This document shows, in pieces, positions 57,216 through 64,000 of a DNA stretch of 64,000 nt. Numbering within the stretch: the stretch's first letter is position 1; every line of letters starts with the position of its first letter. Source of the stretch: Candidatus Methylospira mobilis (GTDB taxonomy: Bacteria > Pseudomonadota > Gammaproteobacteria > Methylococcales > Methylococcaceae); contig NZ_CP044205.1 in NCBI RefSeq assembly GCF_009498235.1, forward strand, positions 3,163,389 through 3,227,388. The letters are read 5' to 3'. A program made the position numbers and the translations under genes. Under the pieces are notes generated by a model. It was not told the DNA's origin and ran no database searches. It saw only the letters and a list, made by a program, of their open reading frames with translations.

Positions 57216-58924
57216 ATCGGGATAGGAAGAAGTCTCACGGCTCCTCCCTCCCACAACACCGGACATACGGGTCACGTATCCGGCGTTTCGATGATCGACA
57301 ATTCTGCCATGCTTTAGCGCGTAACGCATAAAGATGGCAGCCCCATGTTGCTGAACGTTTTCGCCGGCAGCGCAAGATTCAACGCCGGTGTTTTCGATAG
57401 CCGCCACGGCCCGTGCGCGGATTTGCTGGTATTCCAGGCTTCCCGCACCGTTACGCCGCGTTTGCGCAACTCCCGATATCCGGCGCTCCCCCATTGTTTC
57501 CACTGGTAGCATCTCAGTCGGCGTCGTATCCACTTGTCGATCTCCCGCAGAGGGCTCAGTACTTCGGCGATGCCGAAATACGCTTTCCAACCAAGCAGGG
57601 CGGTTCTTAGCTCGGCGATGATGTCGATCAAGCGGCGGCCTCGGGTTCGACGCGTCAGGTCGCGAATCCGGTTTTTGAGTTTCGCCAGTGACGGTTCCGA
57701 CACTTTGAGCCGGGCATCTCCCCGGCTTAGCGTAAACCCTAAAAATTTCCGGTTCCATGGCCTGTCCACCGCACTTTTTCGTTCATTTTCATCCGAGTAC
57801 CACGTTGGCCGGTACCGGCGATAGGGGCCCGCCTTGCGGCACGCCCTGCGTTGTCGGTACGATAAGGGTGTCGATGCGCACGCCCGTTTTCAGGTAGGTG
57901 TTGATCAGGCGCAACAGCGCTCGATCCGGTACGTGACGTTGAAGACGGTTCATCAGCCGGTCATGGTTGACGCGGTCGAAGAAGGCCTCCAGGTCCATGT
58001 CCACCACCCAGCGGTAGCTGTCGCGGACTTGCTTCTGTATTTCGCGCACGGCCTGATGGGCCGAGCGTTCGGGACGAAAGCCGTAACTGTGACGGTGAAA
58101 GTGCGGTTCCCATTGCGCGCTGACAACTTGCGCAATGGCTTGCTGGATAAAGCGGTCCACTGCCGTTGTATACCCAGCGGTCGGGTTTTTCCATCGGCTT
58201 TGGGTATCTCCACGCGCAATACCGGCTTGGGGCGATACACGCCTGCTACCAGTTGCGCGCGGATTTCCAGCCAGTGCTGTTTGAGGTAGACCGGGAGTTC
58301 TTCGACGGTCATGCCGTCGATTCCCGGCGCGCCTTTGTTCTGGCGGACTCGCTTGAGGGCGCGCTGCAGGTTGTCGCGTGCAAGCACGCGTTCCAGCAAT
58401 CCGACAGGGTTTGCGGACTCGGATAATTCAGACTCTCCAACACCGGGTTCATCGCACGGCTGGGCCGCGCCCGGCTCAGGCCGGTTGTCAGATGCTATCC
58501 CGTTGTTCTTCATCTCGATACCCTCGTCGTTCATCGTTCGGGCCTTCGACTGGGGCCAACCAGCCTACTATGCCCTCGGCTGACTCCTGCCCGGCGGTCA
58601 GAATCGCTTGCGCGTTTCTCAGTGCGGCTTTGCCGCACACCGGGCAGGCCTCCCGCGGTAAGACACGAAACTTTCCTCGCGTAGACGCCGGATTTACAAA
58701 ATACATCCCTATCGCAGATGGAGGGCTTTATGGTCACGTGCCCACTTGCCCCGAATGTATCACGCCTCATATCCGGTTTTTGTTCATCGCCCCGCGATTT
58801 CGCCTTGGACTTCCTCCAGACCCCGCCTCGCGACGACGCCCTTGCCCTTTGGCTAACCTTCGGCTCTGCGTAAACCTGGTATCGGGACTTTCACCCGACT
58901 AGTTTCGTGCCATGCACGGCACAC
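57216..58924 (-). mobile_element. Group II (IIC-like) intron, degenerate
   Basis: On the minus strand the 5' end begins GTGTGCCGTGCATGGCACGA followed by AAACTAGTCGGGTGAAAGTC, the usual start of bacterial group II introns. The 3' end carries CCGGATACGTGACCCGTATG then TCCGGTGTTGTGGGAGGAGC and CCTATCCCGAT, matching intron domains V/VI. The intron-encoded protein lies between, broken (see the pseudogene). Size about 1.7 kb, shorter than intact members because of an internal deletion. Boundaries are judged by motif, not alignment. Confidence 0.8.
57314..58534 (-). pseudogene. ltrA: Intron-encoded reverse transcriptase (LtrA), inactivated
   Basis: Three frame pieces together give the intron protein. 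The N-terminal part (start at 58534) runs to KTRPLGIQRQWTALSSKP; a one-base deletion near 58168 moves the frame so the family text continues as FIQQAIAQV...HSYGFRPERSAHQAVREI. Then TQGVPQGGPLSPVPANVVL ends at a stop and resumes as KSAVDRPWNRKFLGFTL, so about 150 bases are missing, including the YADD catalytic box. The C-terminal maturase/endonuclease-like part follows (RRRLRCYQWKQWGSAGYREL). It cannot make a working reverse transcriptase. Confidence 0.9.
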
Positions 58925-59060
58925 ACGTTTGAATTAAGGGGCGCCGTTAGGCGTCCCGCTTGAATGATTGGTTGGACGAAGCCGCTACGCGGAGAAACAG
59001 CCCATCCCCAGCAAGTTCGCATTCCAGTGCACGCTCAAAAAGATGAAAATGCAACCTCAT

Positions 59061-59079
59061 CCCCGGCTCGGGGTTTTTT
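59061..59079 (+). terminator. Terminator in front of the recombinase gene
   Basis: CCCCG GCT CGGGG TTTTTT, 20 bases before the ATG at 59100, on the plus strand. It would block transcription entering the element from the left. Confidence 0.75.
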
Positions 59080-59099
59080 ACTCATGAGGACGTATCGTA

Positions 59100-60007
59100 A
59101 TGAAACCACATTTCCCCAGAGATTTCGAACAAAACTATCAAACCCTTCTCAAGCGACTTAAACTCAATGGCTTGCAACCCAAAACGATCGAAGCTTATTC
59201 TCGCGCCGTGCGTCGGGCGGGTGAGCGTTTCGCGTTTCAAATTGACGCATTGACCGAACAGCAGTTAACCGATTATTTCGCCGAACTGCTGGCATCCCAC
59301 TCATGGAGTACCGTCAAACTCGACCTTTATGGCCTCAGGTTTTACTATGAGCATGTGCTGCACCAACCCTGGGTTGCGCCCGATCTGATCAAGCCGCCCA
59401 GATCGCAGCAGTTGCCTGATATTGTGACGGTCGAGCAAGCCCAACAAATCTTCGCGGCCACGCGCGTACTCAGTTACCGCGTGTTTTTTTATACCCTTTA
59501 CAGCATGGGGTTACGGCTCGGCGAAGGACTGCGGCTGCAAGTCGGCGATATCGACGCGACGCGCCAGCGTGTGCATATCCGCGATGCCAAGGGCAACAAG
59601 GATCGTTTCGTGCCGCTACCCGTCGCCACTCTGCGGGTACTGCGCCGCTTCTGGCAAGTCCATCGCAACCCGATATTGTTATTCCCCAACCGGCTGGGCG
59701 GTCTGAAGCAGGCCCATCGTGCCGTCACGCCCCTCGACCGTGGCGGTGTGCAAAACACCTTGCGTATCGTAACGCAGGCCTGCGGGATTAAAAAAAACTC
59801 ACGCCGCACAGCCTGCGCCACAGCTACGCAACCCACCTGATCGAAGCGGGTGTCGATCTGCTCGAAGTGCAGCAGATTCTCGGCCACCACTCCATACTCA
59901 CCACCACGCGCTACACCCGCCTCACCCACCGCACCCAGGACAATGCCAAAGCACGCATCGACGCGCTGATGGATCGGATCGCAATCGGCTGGGGGAAAGT
60001 CAAATGA
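59100..60007 (+). CDS. Tyrosine recombinase (phage-type integrase) read with a -1 frameshift
   Basis: The first frame (59100-59840) has the N-terminal SAM-like domain ([40 protein letters not shown]) and the first catalytic Arg region ([18 protein letters not shown]). At a run of eight A (59790-59797) the frame must shift by -1; the continuation reads [20 protein letters not shown] then [20 protein letters not shown], with the catalytic His-xx-Arg, the second His and the Tyr. So the active site exists only in the shifted product. The -1 frame ends TGA at 60005-60007, overlapping the transposase ATG at 60004. Alternative: a plain homopolymer error or inactivating mutation. Confidence 0.75.
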
Positions 60008-60938
60008 TCCGGCTGGCCGATATCATTCAGACTTTCGAAGCCGAGTTTTTGCAACAATACACCGGCCAACTCCTGGCGGTCCAACGCAACGCACTCTCCG
60101 CGATCAGGAACTGCCGCAGCGCCATAAGCCCAAAAATGCAGGCTGAATGCAGCGACTGCGCACATCAAATCCGGGTGCCGCACTCCTGCGGACACCGCAG
60201 TTGCCCGCATTGTCAGGCGCACGAATCGCAGCGCTGGATCGAACGACAGGTCGAAAAATTAGTGCCGGGCGACTATTTTCTGATCACATTCACCCTGCCG
60301 GCAGAACTGCGCCCGCTTGCCTTGAACAACCAGCAGGCCATATACCCACTGATCCTGCAATGTGCCTGGGACACGATACATAGCTTCAGCCAAAACGACA
60401 AAGCGCTGCAAGGCACCCCCGGGGCTGTCGCCGTATTGCATACCCACTCACGCGCACTGGATTACCACCCGCACACGCATCTGGTCGTACCCGCCGCAGC
60501 GATTGACAGCAAACGGCGGTTATGGCGCACCAAAAAAGCGAAGTACCTGTTCGACCACAAAGCCCTCGCCAAAGTATTTCGCGCCAAAATGCTGGATGGC
60601 ATCCGACAAGCCGGGCTGGGCTTACCCAGGCGTTATCCGGAAAAATGGGTGGTTGATTGCAAAAACGTCGGCACGGGCGAAAAGGCATTGGTTTATCTGG
60701 GGCGTTATCTGTACCGTGGCGTGATACCGGAAAAGAACATCCTCCGCTGCGAAAACGACCAGGTGACGTACCGCTATCAAAACAGCAAAACCAAAAAGAT
60801 AGAGCGCAGAACGGTCAGCGGTGTCGCGTTCTTACGCATGATACTGCAACACGTTCTACCCAAAGGCTTCCGCCGCGCCCGCAACTTCGGCTTTTTACAT
60901 CCCAACAGCAAACGGCAGATCAAACTGCTGCAATTGCT

Positions 60939-60946
60939 CTTGAATC
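60939..60946. repeat. IS66 target-site duplication, left copy
   Basis: CTTGAATC directly before the IS66 left end; identical to 63442-63449. Confidence 0.9.
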
Positions 60947-60979
60947 GTAAGCGCGTAACGCCACCATCTATTCCTGCGC

Positions 60980-62605
60980 TTACGCCTGCGGTTTAATATC
61001 CATAACGGCAAAGGGCAGCAACTCATCAATACGGCTGTTGGGCCAGACCGGCAGTTTTTCCAGCGTGTCTTTCAACCAGCGCGCCGGGTTAAGTCCATTG
61101 AGTTTGGCTGTGCCCAATAAGGTCTGTATTGCGGCGGCGCGTTGACCTCCACGCTCGGAACCGGCGAACAGCCAGTTCTTTTTGCCGATGGCAATAGGAC
61201 GAATGCTGTTTTCCACCGGGTTGTTGTCGATCGGCAGATGGCCGCTGTCGGCATAGCGGATCAGGGCAGGCCAGCGTTTGATTGCGTAATCCAGCGCTTT
61301 GGCGGAGCCGCCGCCGTTGGCAGTACGCGCGCGGGTTTCGATCAGCCAGTCATGCAGGGCTGTTAGTTCGGGCTTGCTTTTTTCCTGGCGCAGTTGCTTG
61401 CGTGCTTCGATGTCCATCGTTTTGCCTTCGCCTTCTATCGCGTACAGCCTGGCAATACGCTGCAGGGCTTCCAGCGCCATCGGGCAGCTATTGGCTTTAT
61501 GCAAATCGAAGAATTTCCGGCGCGCATGCGCCATGCAGCCCAGTTCGATACAGGGCTGCGCGCCCTCGCGGTCGGCAGCAAACAGGGATTTGTAACCGCC
61601 ATAGTCGTCGACCATGAGGTGACCGTGCCAGTTGCCGAGGAAGTGGCGCGCATGTGCGCCGCTACGTCCGGGCTGATAGTCGAAGACGATGATGCGAGGC
61701 CCCGGTTCCAGATCATTGCTGCGGTAGGCCCACAGGTAGGCCTTTTTGGTTTTGCCGTTGCCGGGATCGAGTTGCGCCACCGGCGTCTCATCGGCGTGTA
61801 GGGCGTTGCGCTGCAACAGATGCCAGGCAAGCCGGTCTACCAGCGGTTGTAACGCCACACCGACACGACCAACCCAGTCTGCCAGCGTCGAACGCGACAG
61901 GATCACGTCGTCGCGCGCGGCGATCTGTTCAAGACGATAGAGCGGGAGATGATCCTGGTATTTGCCGATCATCACCCAGGTGAGCAAGCCGACCGCCGCC
62001 ATGCCGCCATCAATAATGGCGGGTGCAATCGGCGCAGCCTTGACCGTCTCGCAGGCCTTGCACGCGTATTGCGGGCGGATATGGCGGTGGACAAAGAATT
62101 TGGCCGGTTCGACATCCAGCTGTTCGGTGATGTCTTCGCCGATTTTGACCAAGTCTTTACCGCACTGTCCGCACAGGCAGGATTCCGGTTCGTGACGGTG
62201 TTCGATGCGCGGCAAATGTTCTGGCAGCGGTTGACGGCCTGCGCGCGGACGCCTGGGTCTGGCGACGGTGGTGCAGGGTTGTTCTTCGACCAGCTGTTCG
62301 ACTTGCGCTTCAACGGCGGAGAGGTCTTCGTTCCAGGTGTCTTCGAACAGATCGCGCTGCACAGCGGGCAGTGCTTCGCTTTTGACGCTGAAGCGGGTGC
62401 GGCGCAGGATGCTGAGCTCCAGGGTCAGCGCCTCGATCTTGATGTCCTTGATACGAATTTCATCGTCCTTGGCTTTCAGCGTTGCGTCGAACTGCTGTTC
62501 AGTTTCCTGCCGCGCCTGTTCGATCAACGAATCGATCGCCGATGCCAGCTGTGTTTTGGCCGCTGCTTCCAGATTCAGTTGATCGAGTTTAGCTTGTAAA
62601 TTCAT
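60980..62605 (-). CDS. tnpC: IS66 transposase TnpC
   Basis: 541 aa, the DDE transposase of IS66 elements. Parts visible: N-terminal coiled coil, the LZ_Tnp_IS66-like KIEALTLELSILRRTRFSVK SEAL region, zinc finger with CLCGQCGKDL and CKACE, then the DDE core with LHADETPVAQLD, MVDDYGGYKSLFA and the signature SGHLPIDNNPVENSIRPIAI GKKNW. Last gene of the element. Confidence 0.95.
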   Translation of the reverse strand: MNLQAKLDQLNLEAAAKTQLASAIDSLIEQARQETEQQFDATLKAKDDEIRIKDIKIEALTLELSILRRTRFSVKSEALPAVQRDLFEDTWNEDLSAVEAQVEQLVEEQPCTTVARPRRPRAGRQPLPEHLPRIEHRHEPESCLCGQCGKDLVKIGEDITEQLDVEPAKFFVHRHIRPQYACKACETVKAAPIAPAIIDGGMAAVGLLTWVMIGKYQDHLPLYRLEQIAARDDVILSRSTLADWVGRVGVALQPLVDRLAWHLLQRNALHADETPVAQLDPGNGKTKKAYLWAYRSNDLEPGPRIIVFDYQPGRSGAHARHFLGNWHGHLMVDDYGGYKSLFAADREGAQPCIELGCMAHARRKFFDLHKANSCPMALEALQRIARLYAIEGEGKTMDIEARKQLRQEKSKPELTALHDWLIETRARTANGGGSAKALDYAIKRWPALIRYADSGHLPIDNNPVENSIRPIAIGKKNWLFAGSERGGQRAAAIQTLLGTAKLNGLNPARWLKDTLEKLPVWPNSRIDELLPFAVMDIKPQA

Positions 62606-62741
62606 GGTGTTATTATACCCGATGCTCGGTAGGGAGTCACGCTGAAACCCGCATGAATGCTGGGTTTCAGCAGGTTTTTACGGAAAATGCAGGCGCTGTT
62701 CAAGCCCGTAAATCCGCCGACGGGACAGACGACAAGCGCCG

Positions 62742-63050
62742 TCAATCGACCCCGGCAATCAGCCATTCCCATTGCGCGACTGTGAGAGAAACACAGGGCT
62801 CTCCCGCCTTCGGCCCAATAAAGCGGCCCTCGTGCAAACGGCGCTGACATAACCACACTCCGGTGCCGTCCCACAGCAATACTTTGATGCGATTACCCGC
62901 ACGATTGCGAAACACGAAGGCCGACCCCGCGCAAGGCGCATGTCCCAGCACCTGCTGCACATGGCTTGATAAACCGTCGATGCCGCGACGCATATCCACC
63001 GCCGCGACACTGAACCAAATCTGGACGGGATGAGCGATCAATCCAGACAT
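62742..63050 (-). CDS. tnpB: IS66 accessory protein TnpB
   Basis: 102 aa. Family pattern VQIWFSVAAVDMRRGIDGLS, FVFRNRAGNRIKVLLWDGTG VWL and RLHEGRF. Required with TnpA for IS66 transposition. Overlaps the end of tnpA. Confidence 0.92.
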   Translation of the reverse strand: MSGLIAHPVQIWFSVAAVDMRRGIDGLSSHVQQVLGHAPCAGSAFVFRNRAGNRIKVLLWDGTGVWLCQRRLHEGRFIGPKAGEPCVSLTVAQWEWLIAGVD

Positions 63051-63364
63051 TGCAGCAGCTCCGCCAACCAGCGAGGAGAAGTCGACGTTGAGAGTTCCAG
63101 GGTGTACCCCTGTCTTGTCCGCAATAGCAGCGCATGCGCCGCCGGTTCAGCTACTTTATCAATCGATACCGGCAAAAAACCGGCGCGCGAAGGTGAAAGA
63201 GGGCGAACCGCGGATGCTTCGGCATCCAGATGCCGCACCCAGTAGTTGAAAGTAGCCGGCTTCAGCTCGTTCCGACGGCTATATTCGACCTGACTCAGGC
63301 CGCTGGCTCGCCACTGCTCGATATGGCGTATCTGCTCTGCTTGCTTGTTATTCATGCTATTCAT
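63038..63364 (-). CDS. tnpA: IS66 accessory protein TnpA
   Basis: 108 aa from the ATG at 63364 (MNSMNNKQAEQIRHIEQWRA), which has GAGGAG seven bases upstream. Helix-turn-helix region GLSQVEYSRRNELKPATFNY WVRHL is typical of IS66 TnpA. First gene of the element; tnpB overlaps its end by 13 bases. Confidence 0.9.
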   Translation of the reverse strand: MNSMNNKQAEQIRHIEQWRASGLSQVEYSRRNELKPATFNYWVRHLDAEASAVRPLSPSRAGFLPVSIDKVAEPAAHALLLRTRQGYTLELSTSTSPRWLAELLQCLD

Positions 63365-63441
63365 GCTTCGACTCCTCAAGGAAAATGCAAAGCATGACGG
63401 AAGACTTATTTTTTATGTAGACGGGACGACTGGACGCTTAC

Positions 63442-63449
63442 CTTGAATC
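63442..63449. repeat. IS66 target-site duplication, right copy
   Basis: CTTGAATC directly after the IS66 right end; identical to 60939-60946. Confidence 0.9.
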
Positions 63450-63589
63450 GGATACCCGATCCGGTATGGGTGGAGCCGAAAAAACGCCCGACGCTATGCT
63501 GCCCTTGTTGTGGCGGGGAAATGAAGATCGTGCGCACCGGCATCAAACCGGGATACGACCGCTTCACAATGGCGGAAGGAGCAGGATAG

Positions 63590-64000
63590 CGGGCAGCAAC
63601 AGCGGAGATGAACATGTAATCGCATCCACCCACCCGCGCGTCCCGTTACCGGCTCTGACTTCAGGCGCGGAAGGACGCGGCTGGCCTGAAAATGGTCTAA
63701 ACCGGGAGAATTCCACAGGGAAAGCTCGGTTCAATAAAAGCGTTGCTGCAACGGCAATGATGAAAAGGATAGAAAGGGCGCGAATGATGACCGAGCGCCC
63801 TCGAAAACCGAACTGCCCCAAAAGCTATTTCCATAGGAACCTCGTATCAACCGGGCTCGTCCAACAAACGGTTCAGATTGTGGCTCGCTTCGCGATCACA
63901 ATCTAACCTTACTCGTTAGGCCGAAATAGCCAACAACACTGAATCTAGCAATGAACAGAAAAGCCAGAGGCGAAATCAGTGCGTATCATTTATTTGCTGC
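63590..64000. other. Stretch after the IS91-family transposase
   Basis: No gene is supported; a minus-strand frame at 63564-63821 overlaps transposase sequence and looks spurious. A hairpin with arms AGATTGTG and CACAATCT near 63876-63905 may mark the right end of the IS91-type element. GTTAGGC at 63915-63921 resembles an integron attC core but has no proper partner. Confidence 0.4.

Larger units (their letters stand above)
60947..63441 (-). mobile_element. IS66-family insertion sequence, 2495 bp
   Basis: Left end GTAAGCGCG..., right end ...CGCTTAC, giving the GTAAGCG terminal repeats typical of IS66, with the same 8-bp duplication CTTGAATC on both sides (60939-60946 and 63442-63449). It contains tnpA, tnpB and tnpC in order on the minus strand, all intact, so the element looks recent and possibly active. 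Confidence 0.95.
59061..63589 (+). mobile_element. IS91-family element with tyrosine recombinase, interrupted by IS66
   Basis: The span covers a tyrosine recombinase, a translationally coupled HUH transposase and the IS66 element inserted in it. True outer ends are not determined: IS91-type elements lack terminal inverted repeats. A right-end hairpin may be AGATTGTG ... CACAATCT at about 63876-63905. Confidence 0.7.
60004..63589 (+). pseudogene. IS91-family HUH transposase, split by IS66
   Basis: Left part 60004-60946 gives the N-terminal zinc finger (CSDCAHQIRVPHSCGHRSCP HCQ), the HUH pair in HPHTHLVVPAAA and the tyrosine region YLGRYLYRGVIPEKN. The right part at 63450-63589, in the same phase when the 8-bp duplication is removed, gives RIPDPVWVEPKKRPTLCCPC then CGGEMKIVRTGIKPGYDRFT with the C-terminal CPCCG zinc motif and stop TAG. 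Joined, the protein has normal length for the family. The insertion truncates the product at 60996. Confidence 0.88.

Noticed and set aside
57005-57259. 84-codon minus-strand frame (AEETLVTLAVGDTGITNNRD) across the intron 3' end
   Set aside because: It begins inside the intron RNA and overlaps the end of the lipoprotein gene; not a real gene.
63466-63906. 146-codon plus-strand frame after IS66
   Set aside because: It is in a different frame from the transposase C-terminus, which is clearly the coding one here.
63901-63921. ATCTAAC and GTTAGGC as a possible integron attC site
   Set aside because: Only seven bases separate the cores, so no attC structure can form; probably chance.

Overview
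The window looks like chromosome of a gammaproteobacterial methanotroph of the order Methylococcales. Three things point there: a pair of methylene-tetrahydromethanopterin dehydrogenase genes (formaldehyde oxidation), a sterol C-24 reductase homologue (sterol synthesis is known in several Methylococcales), and a gammaproteobacterial ribosomal operon and mtaD-ubiG-mupP-yciK block. The genus cannot be fixed from the sequence alone.

Layout. 1-13520 (minus strand) is the str/S10/spc ribosomal superoperon, rpsL-rpsG-fusA-tuf-S10 operon-spc operon, cut at the left edge inside secY; a consensus promoter lies upstream of rpsL. 13695-13983 is a two-gene tRNA operon (Arg-ACG, Asn-GTT) with promoter and terminator. 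14099-18419 carries RNA and nucleotide housekeeping genes (rnd, a fused APH-like/P-loop kinase, rph, rdgB). 18661-20966 holds a thiamine-diphosphate 2-keto acid decarboxylase and a divergent Spy-like periplasmic protein. 21273-27059 (minus) is the most unusual block: a lipoxygenase, two AidA/PixA-like paralogues and an exported RoxA-like dihaem cytochrome c. 28049-34831 contains a dienelactone hydrolase, a 2H phosphoesterase, an alcohol dehydrogenase, the complete AmmeMemoRadiSam A/B/radical-SAM operon and an exported helical protein. 35045-39259 has a polysaccharide deacetylase/glycosyltransferase pair and the tandem mtdB-like genes. 39329-44432 has small exported proteins, a truncated YqgE-domain protein with a signal peptide, a DUF2780 protein, a YccA-type membrane protein and the DHCR24-like sterol reductase. 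44673-48722 is mtaD-ubiG-mupP-yciK-sufT. 49039-54281 is a divergent signalling pair (REC-GGDEF-EAL and a PAS/GAF histidine kinase) plus a flavoprotein. 54527-57048 is an AT-rich gene with a caspase-like His/Cys signature and a lipoprotein-like gene. 57216-64000 is a nest of mobile elements.

The mobile region is layered and readable. A group IIC-like intron remnant has lost its reverse transcriptase catalytic box. An IS91-family element follows, with a tyrosine recombinase whose catalytic tail lies in the -1 frame after a run of eight A; the recombinase is coupled by an ATGA overlap to the HUH transposase. An IS66 element (tnpA-tnpB-tnpC) has inserted into that transposase with a perfect 8-bp target duplication, and the missing transposase C-terminus is on the far side.

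The best candidate for an undescribed system is the lipoxygenase / dihaem oxygenase / AidA-PixA block. It puts two different dioxygen-dependent lipid or polyene-cleaving enzyme families beside two secretion- or inclusion-body-type proteins in a methanotroph. Function is inferred from motifs only; no database search was possible.
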